Shown here piece by piece: positions 1 through 4,723 of a DNA stretch of 8,075 nucleotides. The translations under genes were made by a program, and so were the position numbers. How positions within the stretch are numbered: the first letter of the stretch is position 1; every line of letters begins with the position of its first letter. The stretch is from Betaproteobacteria bacterium (GTDB lineage: Bacteria; Pseudomonadota; Gammaproteobacteria; Burkholderiales; Usitatibacteraceae), in contig JANYFH010000392.1 of assembly GCA_025362705.1 (NCBI GenBank), positions 1-8,075 on the forward strand, read 5' to 3'. The notes under the pieces were generated by a model that was not told the DNA's origin, ran no database searches, and saw only the letters and a list, made by a program, of their open reading frames with translations.

Positions 1-1
1 C

Positions 2-412
2 GGCAATATTGAGCTTAAAGGCAAATGGGATGCGGCGAAAGCGACAGCGGCACTCAAAGAATCGGGATATCCGGGACCTGCCAATAAGGATCAAATTAAC
101 TATCCCATGACGCTGCTGATTCTATTCATCATGTTGATCTACGTGACGATGGTGTACGGGCCGATTGCAGCATTCCTGGTGGAATTATTCCCTACCCGCA
201 TCCGTTACACATCGATGTCGTTGCCCTACCATATTGGTAACGGCTGGTTCGGTGGCATGCTTCCGCTACTGGCAACAGCAATGGTGGCGGCGTCGGGTGA
301 TATTTACTATGGCCTCTGGTATCCGATCATCGTGGCGCTAATGACGGTTGTCATCGGCACGTTGTTCCTCAGGGAAACGAAGGATCGCACAATCGATCAC
401 GACGAAGGTTGA
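2..412 (+). CDS. MFS transporter, metabolite:H+ symporter-like, C-terminal part
   Basis: This is the 3' end of a gene whose start lies left of the window; the frame is open from base 2 to the TGA at 410-412, giving about 136 residues. The visible part has a hydrophilic stretch of about 35 residues, then a hydrophobic helix (LLILFIMLIYVTMVYGP), the signature ELFPTRIRYTSMSLPYHIGN, and two further membrane helices before a short charged tail (ETKDRTIDHDEG). The 'ELFPTxxR' motif in the loop after a late helix and the 'RETK' end are typical of the MHS/ProP-like branch of the major facilitator superfamily, inner-membrane proton symporters for organic acids or osmolytes. The hydrophilic stretch fits a subgroup I recall from betaproteobacteria with a long insertion before the last helices. 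The substrate cannot be told from this part. An intrinsic terminator follows 22 bases after the stop, so the gene ends its transcription unit. Confidence 0.85.
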   Translation, partial: GNIELKGKWDAAKATAALKESGYPGPANKDQINYPMTLLILFIMLIYVTMVYGPIAAFLVELFPTRIRYTSMSLPYHIGNGWFGGMLPLLATAMVAASGDIYYGLWYPIIVALMTVVIGTLFLRETKDRTIDHDEG

Positions 413-434
413 ACTACTTCTGCTTTACTTCATT

Positions 435-462
435 AAAAGCCCGCGCAAGCGGGCTTTTTTTT
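435..462 (+). terminator. Rho-independent terminator after the MFS gene
   Basis: A perfect 10-bp stem (AAAAGCCCGC at 435-444 with GCGGGCTTTT at 449-458) closes a GCAA tetraloop and runs into an unbroken T tract (455-462). The A-rich 5' foot makes it potentially bidirectional, but the neighbouring genes are both on the plus strand, so its evident job is to end MFS transcription. Confidence 0.92.
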
Positions 463-514
463 GCGCGATTGCAATCACCAGCACGCATGCATCAAGGGCA
501 GCGGCAAGTAACGA

Positions 515-543
515 TTGTGTAAAGAATGGAATTGTGCTGTAGT
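515..543 (+). promoter_or_regulatory. Possible promoter for the 165-residue protein gene
   Basis: TTGTGT (515-520) and TGTAGT (538-543) are separated by exactly 17 bases, and a TGC directly precedes the -10 box, as in extended -10 promoters. The matches are 3/6 and 4/6, so this is weak. The terminator just upstream means the next gene needs its own promoter somewhere in 463-590, and this is the best candidate I could find there. Confidence 0.3.
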
Positions 544-601
544 GGCAACCACAAAAGGCGCATAAAGAGGCCATTTCACCGACAAATGATCGGAGGGGAA
601 A

Positions 602-1099
602 ATGAGTGCAGGCGACATCTACGGCAAAACCGCGCTTGGTTTGCTGGAAGTCGGCAACCGCAAAATGAAGCTCGTGCCGCGTTTGCGCACTATGCTGATC
701 CTGATCGATGGGCATCAACCTGCCTTTATTTTGCAGGAGGAAGCTGGAAAACTCGGCGCGCCAGATGATTTTCTCGGGCAGTTGCTGGGCATGCGCCTGA
801 TCGAAAAAATCGGAAGTGCGATTAGCCAGGAATCAATGGCTGCCGACAAGCAATCTAACCAGCCCGTTGCGGCAGTCGATGAATTTACCCGCTTTCGCGC
901 CGCGAAGGATTTGATGAATATCACCGTGGTTGATGCACTGGGAATTCGCGCATTTTTCTTCACTCTCAAGCTGGAGCGTGCTGGAAATCTGGCGGATTTG
1001 CGTGAGTTAGTTGACCCTTACCGCGACGCAATCGCAAAGGGAAGTGGTGCGGAAGAAGCGCGCGTATTTACCGAACGGCTGAATTCCATGCTACGTTGA
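602..1099 (+). CDS. Conserved-looking hypothetical protein, 165 residues
   Basis: The function is not recognised. The ATG is backed by a strong ribosome binding site (GGAGG at 592-596, 5 bases before the start). The protein is soluble, with no signal peptide or membrane helix. The N-terminal ~75 residues (KLVPRLRTMLILIDGHQPA, then GAPDDFLGQLLGMRLIEKI) read like a small helical or winged-helix-type fold. A polar linker follows (about residues 77-93, rich in S, Q, A, D and K). The C-terminal half (FTRFRAAKDLMNITVVDALG, then FFFTLKLERAGNLADLRELV) looks like a second small alpha/beta or helical domain. I recall similar proteins ('PRLRTMLILIDG') annotated as hypothetical in betaproteobacteria. It sits alone between a terminator and lptG, with 108 bases before the likely lptG start, so a shared transcript is possible but not shown. 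A regulatory role is only a guess. Confidence 0.8.
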   Translation: MSAGDIYGKTALGLLEVGNRKMKLVPRLRTMLILIDGHQPAFILQEEAGKLGAPDDFLGQLLGMRLIEKIGSAISQESMAADKQSNQPVAAVDEFTRFRAAKDLMNITVVDALGIRAFFFTLKLERAGNLADLRELVDPYRDAIAKGSGAEEARVFTERLNSMLR

Positions 1100-1157
1100 T
1101 TTGCCTCAGGTCTGCATGTGGCAATGCGTGCGGCTCTGCCGTGACACGCGGAGCCGG

Positions 1158-1163
1158 TAGAAT
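1158..1163 (+). promoter_or_regulatory. Possible -10 box ahead of lptG
   Basis: TAGAAT matches the sigma-70 -10 consensus at 5 of 6 positions and lies about 45 bases before the GTG proposed as the lptG start. No good -35 box sits 16-18 bases upstream, so the call is tentative. If it is real, transcription would begin near 1170, which would exclude the upstream TTG at 1169 as a start codon. Otherwise I see nothing in 1100-1207. Confidence 0.25.
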
Positions 1164-1207
1164 GTAGTTTGTTGTTGATCCCAAGTTACGTTCTGGCGTC
1201 CGCCCAA

Positions 1208-2305
1208 GTGACCATCCTCTTCCGCTACCTCGCAAAAGACATTTTCTGGGCAACGCTACTATTGCTGCTGGCATTGCTGGCGTTGTTTGCGCTGTTCGAC
1301 CTGATTAAAGAACTCGACAGTATTGGCAATGGCAAGTACCCGCTTGCCACTGCGTTGTTGTACGTCACGCTCAAACAGCCCTCGAATGTCGTGCTCATTT
1401 TCCCGGTCGCCGCACTGATGGGTACGCTGTTCGCAGTTACCCGACTCTCCATGCAATCGGAACTGACGGTAATGCGAGCCTCCGGCTTATCACTGACCAA
1501 GCTGGCGGGTTTTGCGGCGGTGATCGGTTTGGGTTTTTCCGTGCTGACTTTTCTGTTTGGCGAGTTTGTGGCCCCTGCCGCAGAAGCTGCCGCCAAGCGC
1601 ATGCGGTTGGCGGCAACAAGCAGTGTCGTGGCGCAGGAATTTCGCTCGGGGTTCTGGGTGAAGGATGGTCTTTCATTTATTAATATTCAAACCGTAACGC
1701 TAGACACCAGATTGTTGAATATGCGCATCTACGAGTTCGATAAGATACATCGACTCTCGTCAATCAGCGTCGCGCAAAGCGCAGGATTTGACGACGGCAG
1801 CAACCGCTGGGTGTTGAACGAAGTGGAAAAAACCACCTTTGACGGCGCGCGCGCGCGCATGGATCGTCTTCCTGTGGCGTATTGGCAATCGGCGATGACA
1901 CCGGATCTGCTGGCGGTGCTTCGAGTCAAGCCGGACGACATGTCACTGCTGAATCTGAATTCCTACATCGAACATCTTCGCGACAACAAACAAAACAGCA
2001 CCAGATACCAGCTTGCATTCTGGACCAAGGTGTTTCAGCCGCTGGCGGTCGTTATCATGATGTTGGCCGCGATCCCGTTCGCCATTCAGACGCAGCGCAC
2101 GACTGGCGTTGGCGGCAAATTGCTGTTAGGGATAATGATCGGTCTGGGGTTCTATTTTTTAAATCAGTTGGCGAGCCATTTGGCGGTACTTAACGACTGG
2201 CCGCCATTTTTGACGATCACGGTTCCACTCTTGCTCTTTCTTGGTGTCGCAGTCGCGTTGCTTGGATGGAAGGAATATCCGATGAGGCTAAAGGTAAAAC
2301 ACTAG
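1208..2305 (+). CDS. lptG: LPS export ABC transporter permease LptG
   Basis: LptG is one of two inner-membrane permease subunits (with LptF) of the LptB2FG transporter, which extracts lipopolysaccharide from the inner membrane and passes it to LptC/LptA for transport to the outer membrane. The start is placed at GTG 1208 (365 residues) because the family begins directly with an 'RYLAKDIFWATLL'-type amphipathic helix. An in-frame TTG at 1169 would add 13 unusual residues, and neither start has a clear ribosome binding site. Order of parts: helices 1-3 in roughly the first 120 residues (including ALFALFDLIKELDSIGNGKY and MRASGLSL, the coupling-region motif), a periplasmic beta-jellyroll region (about 125-260, starting GEFVAPAAE, with VVAQEFRSGFWVKDGLSFIN), and helices 4-6 at the end (FQPLAVVIMMLAAIPFAI, GGKLLLGIMIGLGFYFLN, final PPFLTITVPLLLFL). 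These motifs distinguish it from LptF. lptF usually precedes and adjoins lptG, but here an unrelated gene does. It converges with the RDD gene, and I see no strong terminator in the 54 bases between them. Confidence 0.95.
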   Translation: MTILFRYLAKDIFWATLLLLLALLALFALFDLIKELDSIGNGKYPLATALLYVTLKQPSNVVLIFPVAALMGTLFAVTRLSMQSELTVMRASGLSLTKLAGFAAVIGLGFSVLTFLFGEFVAPAAEAAAKRMRLAATSSVVAQEFRSGFWVKDGLSFINIQTVTLDTRLLNMRIYEFDKIHRLSSISVAQSAGFDDGSNRWVLNEVEKTTFDGARARMDRLPVAYWQSAMTPDLLAVLRVKPDDMSLLNLNSYIEHLRDNKQNSTRYQLAFWTKVFQPLAVVIMMLAAIPFAIQTQRTTGVGGKLLLGIMIGLGFYFLNQLASHLAVLNDWPPFLTITVPLLLFLGVAVALLGWKEYPMRLKVKH

Positions 2306-2359
2306 TACTGGTGCGCTTTATGGGCTGATAGTGCTTCATAAGGCCCGCCGAATGGCGTT

Positions 2360-2881
2360 CTACGATTCGCGTCTGGGGGGTATTGTCAGGATCAGGCGTG
2401 TGCCCGCCATTCGGTCGTGCAGGAATTGCCGATTCGTATCATGGCGCGCCCACAAAAGCGTGGCGATCATCGGCAGGAACGTCCACATCGTAATGACTCT
2501 CGCGACGCGATCCGGGAAAAACAGCAACACCAATCCCGCGCAGGCGGGGCCATAAAATAATCCTGCGCAAAGGAAACGAGTGAACGCGGTCGCGAAGTTC
2601 AACGCACTGCCGTCTTTGGCGGCGACGCGGAAACGCCACGTCTTCATCGCCAGCGTCTGCCCGCCGTGCCGCCAAAACCACGTGAAATAAGCGGCAGCGA
2701 CACAAAATAAATACGCCTGGAAAATGATGTGGGGCACGCCCGAGAGCGCAGCACCTTTTAATCCGGCGACAGGGAATGCCGCGATCACGATCAAGGCAAG
2801 CAGCAACAAGGCCTCGTAGGGTAATGCAGCGATGCGGCGCTTAATACTGGGGGTCACCAAGGTGCCCGCGTCAGACAACAT
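2360..2881 (-). CDS. RDD family integral membrane protein
   Basis: A 173-residue protein with about four membrane helices (near residues 22-40, 50-70, 103-122 and 130-145). Family marks: an N-terminal arginine pair before helix 1 (KRRIAALPYE), the block HGGQTLAMKTWRFRV (72-86) and the C-terminal HDRMAGTRLI (155-164). The aspartate expected in helix 1 of classical RDD proteins is replaced here by Tyr-Glu. RDD proteins are inner-membrane proteins of mostly unknown function; some take part in ion or osmotic homeostasis, but nothing here points to a substrate. It is the last gene of the minus-strand operon, 21 bases after the DUF3106 stop. The ATG at 2881 has no clear ribosome binding site. An in-frame GTG at residue 9 (just before TPSIKRR) is an alternative start, and coupling to translation of the upstream gene is plausible. 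Confidence 0.88.
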   Translation of the reverse strand: MLSDAGTLVTPSIKRRIAALPYEALLLLALIVIAAFPVAGLKGAALSGVPHIIFQAYLFCVAAAYFTWFWRHGGQTLAMKTWRFRVAAKDGSALNFATAFTRFLCAGLFYGPACAGLVLLFFPDRVARVITMWTFLPMIATLLWARHDTNRQFLHDRMAGTRLILTIPPRRES

Positions 2882-2902
2882 GTTCGTCTGCGTTTGGCTA
2901 AC

Positions 2903-3358
2903 CTATTTTATTGGCGAATTTGGCGGTGCGGCTGCATCGCCCTTGGGGTGCGACGTCTTTTCTTGCCATTTTTCGCGTAACTCGTATTGCTTGGCCGGTG
3001 GCAGGCTGGAGAGGTTTTTGTATTTGTCTCGTGCTGCATGGCGCTCCGCAGGAGTGAGCGCAGACCACTCCTTTAGCCTATCCTGAAAACGTTCCTGCTG
3101 TATGGGTGCCATTTTCGGAAACTGTCGAGCGGCGCCAACTAGTCTTCTTTGCTGATTTCCCGACAATTGTGACCAATCTTTTTCGAGCGGTGATAACACG
3201 CGACGCTCGCTGTCCGGGACTTTTTTCCAAGACACTGGCGGGGATTGGGGCGCGCCTTTGCTTTCTGATTTTGCTTGTGCGTATGCGACAGGAGAATTGA
3301 TAGCCAGCACGAGCGCGACGATAACCGCACCAATTATTGCGAAGATTCTTTCACCCAC
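2903..3358 (-). CDS. DUF3106 family exported protein
   Basis: A 151-residue protein starting at GTG 3358, chosen because AAGGA lies 9 bases upstream and because this start gives a complete signal peptide: a short charged N-terminus, a hydrophobic core (IFAIIGAVIVALVLAI) and a likely cleavage after AYA at residue 27. The mature part begins with a proline/serine-rich linker, then a helical, highly charged domain (about 43-133) with the spaced motifs LSPLEKDW, LSGNQQRRL, MAPIQQERF, WSALTPAERHAAR and LPPAKQYELREKW. This is the DUF3106 pattern. The repeated 'LTPxER' phrasing recalls LTxxQ/CpxP-type periplasmic helical proteins, but I see no metal-binding His/Cys cluster. It overlaps the DUF3619 gene by 25 bases in another frame, so the two are probably translationally coupled. 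Function is unknown; a periplasmic chaperone or sensor role is inference from its operon with a sigma factor. Confidence 0.9.
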   Translation of the reverse strand: MGERIFAIIGAVIVALVLAINSPVAYAQAKSESKGAPQSPPVSWKKVPDSERRVLSPLEKDWSQLSGNQQRRLVGAARQFPKMAPIQQERFQDRLKEWSALTPAERHAARDKYKNLSSLPPAKQYELREKWQEKTSHPKGDAAAPPNSPIK

Positions 3359-3732
3359 GAGCCAAAGTCCTTGTCCAAAAACGCATTGATCGGCAGTTCA
3401 CCAGTGAGGAGCTGGGCGTCCAGCTCACCGCCAGTTTCGTCATAAATATCGTCTGTGCCAGATAGCGTGTATGCGGCAACGGCCGCGACAATCGCCAGAA
3501 TCGGAAGCCAGAATAATGGCTTACGAATCCAGTTCGAAACATCAAGCGTGTGGCCCGAAACGGTCACCAATCCCAAAATGCTGACTGGCTCGCGATAGGC
3601 GGCCAACGCTTTTTGTCGACCCGCACGAATACGCGCAAGCTTTTCGTCCTCAATGCGAGACAAGCCCCAATTGAGCGTACGCGTAAATTTCTGCGCGAAG
3701 TCCTTATCCAGTTTGTCTTGTTTAGTATCCAT
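3334..3732 (-). CDS. DUF3619 family single-pass membrane protein, possible anti-sigma factor
   Basis: A 132-residue protein from ATG 3732. An in-frame GTG at 3741 would add MTI at the N-terminus; the ATG is preferred because a weak GAGTG site precedes it at usable distance and the GTG has none. The first ~70 residues are charged and probably cytoplasmic (DKDFAQKFTRTLNWGLSRIE, then ARIRAGRQKALAAYREP). One membrane helix follows (about 74-90, FWLPILAIVAAVAAYTL). A short acidic tail ends in the family mark ELDAQLLTGELPINAFLDKD and GSWVKES. This fits DUF3619. It starts 16 bases after the sigma factor stop and overlaps the DUF3106 start. A cytoplasmic N-domain, one helix and a periplasmic tail, encoded directly after a sigma factor, is the usual shape of a membrane anti-sigma factor. 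That role is inferred; no established anti-sigma motif is visible. Confidence 0.88.
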   Translation of the reverse strand: MDTKQDKLDKDFAQKFTRTLNWGLSRIEDEKLARIRAGRQKALAAYREPVSILGLVTVSGHTLDVSNWIRKPLFWLPILAIVAAVAAYTLSGTDDIYDETGGELDAQLLTGELPINAFLDKDFGSWVKESSQ

Positions 3733-3748
3733 GATCGTCACTCTAAAT

Positions 3749-4336
3749 TCAGTCGGTTCGGAAGGCCGACTCCAAAGAAATTCCCTTTGTTTTCAATATC
3801 GTAGACAGTGATGCAACGGCGCGCGAGCAGTGTGTTTTTACGCTGCCCTGCGAGCAACCCATCGCCTCCGCGGTTTCAGCTACATCCAGTTCCTCCCAGT
3901 AACGCAGCATGAACGCCTCGCGTTGACGCGCTGGAAGTCGTTCAACCGCGTCTTCGATTATTTTCAGAAGCTGCGATTGTTCGAGCTGTGCTGACGGGGA
4001 AACCGGCACATTGGCCGAGTCGTCTGCCTGGATAGACTCGAGAATGTCGAAATCGTCGTCGTCATCTTTGCTCCCGAACGAAGAGAACAGGGTGGTCCAG
4101 GTAGAGCGTACTTTTGAGCGACGAAACCAGTCCCGGATCGTATTTTGAAGTATCCGCTGGAAAAGCATCGGCAGCTCTTCCAGTGGACGGTCGGAATATT
4201 TTTCCGCGAGTTTTAGCATCGCGTCCTGAACAATATCCAGCGCGGATTCGTCCTGGCGAACCGCATAAACGGCCTGCTTGAAGGCACGTTTTTCGACGGA
4301 AGCCAGAAAATCCGATAATTCTTGTCTGGTGGACAG
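3749..4336 (-). CDS. RNA polymerase sigma factor (sigma-70/ECF type), apparent CTG start
   Basis: A 195-residue sigma factor if translation begins at CTG 4336-4334. Region 2 spans about residues 10-80: FLASVEKRAFKQAVYAV, then DIVQDAMLKLAEKY and LFQRILQNTIRDWFRR for core binding and -10 recognition. An acidic linker follows (GSKDDDDDFDILESIQADD). Region 4 is at about 122-182, with ERLPARQREAFMLRYWEELD and the helix-turn-helix VAETAEAMGCSQGSVKTHCS that reads the -35 element. The first ATG in frame (4219) is residue 40 and would remove region 2.1 and part of 2.2. Between it and the upstream stop (TAG at 4405-4403) I found no ATG, GTG or TTG. The CTG follows a GAGGA site by 4 bases and gives MSTRQELSDFLASVEKRAFK, like the homologue N-termini I recall. 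It heads the operon with DUF3619, DUF3106 and RDD genes and is divergent from ilvI. Family assignment is firm; regulon and inducing signal are unknown. Confidence 0.9.
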   Translation of the reverse strand: MSTRQELSDFLASVEKRAFKQAVYAVRQDESALDIVQDAMLKLAEKYSDRPLEELPMLFQRILQNTIRDWFRRSKVRSTWTTLFSSFGSKDDDDDFDILESIQADDSANVPVSPSAQLEQSQLLKIIEDAVERLPARQREAFMLRYWEELDVAETAEAMGCSQGSVKTHCSRAVASLSTILKTKGISLESAFRTD

Positions 4337-4340
4337 GGTT

Positions 4341-4345
4341 TCCTC
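4341..4345 (-). promoter_or_regulatory. Ribosome binding site deciding the CTG start of the sigma factor
   Basis: On the minus strand GAGGA is followed by AACC and then CTG. It is the only good Shine-Dalgarno-like site I saw in the open part of this frame upstream of residue 40, and it sits where family alignments would place the N-terminus. It supports initiation at the CTG rather than at the ATG 117 bases downstream. Confidence 0.6.
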
Positions 4346-4408
4346 AGAGTGAACAGTAAGTTTGTTTTGGCCGGCGGGAAGTCCGCCGTTTGTGGCAGGA
4401 GTCTAACA

Positions 4409-4430
4409 AGTTTCCGTGTTCCACGGAACT
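4409..4430. repeat. Inverted repeat in the divergent sigma factor/ilvI intergenic region
   Basis: TTCCGTG (4412-4418) and CACGGAA (4422-4428) are perfect inverted copies around a 3-base centre, extended to AG...CT outside a single unpaired T (4411). It has no T tract. It lies about 75 bases upstream of the sigma start and about 300 bases upstream of ilvI. This fits an operator for a dimeric regulator of either unit; on the minus strand it also contains GGAAC, which resembles an ECF-type -35 core. The function is not shown. Confidence 0.4.
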
Positions 4431-4446
4431 AACTAGCTACTAACGC

Positions 4447-4475
4447 TTGACCATTCGCTGCCCAATAGGTAAGGT
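4447..4475 (+). promoter_or_regulatory. Candidate promoter for the ilvIHC operon
   Basis: TTGACC (4447-4452, 5/6 match to the -35 consensus) is followed after 17 bases by TAAGGT (4470-4475, 3/6 match). An overlapping TACTAT (4475-4480) is a better -10 by sequence but lies 22 bases from this -35. Transcription would begin near 4482 and give an untranslated leader of about 240 bases before ilvI. Confidence 0.4.
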
Positions 4476-4482
4476 ACTATTT

Positions 4483-4612
4483 TTGCGCACTGCACAATCC
4501 GCCGGGTGACCCCCGGTTTGCCGTATTTGCCTGATCTGGCATGCGGACGAGGTTGGCGCGGTGAGTCGGGCGCTTCGTAAATGACCGCACAACGGTCGCA
4601 TTGCATCAACAA
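4483..4612 (+). other. Upstream half of the ilvI leader, small hairpins
   Basis: This stretch carries no convincing gene. It holds two short hairpins: CCGGG/CCCGG (4502-4506 with 4512-4516, loop TGACC) and GACCG/CGGTC (4583-4587 with 4593-4597, loop CACAA). Neither is followed by a T run, so they are not intrinsic terminators. A 33-codon reading frame begins at ATG 4581 and ends at TGA 4680-4682, but it has no ribosome binding site. A longer minus-strand frame across this region has no recognisable product. Confidence 0.35.
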
Positions 4613-4674
4613 GCGCGCAGTACCCGTTACCGGTAGCCGTGGTGCCCCGTGCAAGCGGGAGCATGTGTACGCGC
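4613..4674 (+). ncRNA. Structured leader RNA upstream of ilvI, candidate cis-regulatory element
   Basis: The bases fold into a compact three-way junction. The closing stem pairs GCGCG plus TAC (4613-4617, 4621-4623) with GTACGCGC (4667-4674), leaving CAG as a 3-base bulge. A small hairpin, GTTA/TAGC (4626-4629 with 4634-4637), is closed by CCGG. A 9-bp hairpin pairs 4642-4650 with 4655-4664, has one bulged A (4660), and is capped by a GCAA (GNRA-type) tetraloop. There is no T tract, so this is not an intrinsic terminator. It ends 49 bases before the ilvI start. I recall a betaproteobacterial conserved RNA named the ilvH motif, found upstream of acetolactate synthase genes; position and lineage fit, but I cannot compare this sequence with its consensus. 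A role in controlling ilvI expression is inferred. Confidence 0.5.
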
Positions 4675-4723
4675 CACTGTGACAATCAACATAACCCACT
4701 CACCAAACCATCGTTAGCAGACC

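Noticed and set aside
425..718. Minus-strand frame of 97 codons between the MFS gene and the 165-residue gene
   Set aside because: It runs through the terminator hairpin and into the start of the plus-strand gene, which has a strong ribosome binding site. It shows no family motif.
1845..1858. Alternating GC run inside lptG
   Set aside because: It encodes an in-frame Gly-Ala-Arg-Ala-Arg stretch of the periplasmic region and is short enough to be chance.
2346..2357. Small hairpin CGCC-GAAT-GGCG between the convergent lptG and RDD genes
   Set aside because: Only four base pairs, no T tract on either strand; too weak to call a terminator.
4433..4699. Minus-strand reading frames of 80-90 codons across the ilvI leader
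   Set aside because: They start without a ribosome binding site, lie opposite the structured leader, have Arg/Pro/Ser/Cys-rich composition and resemble no known family.
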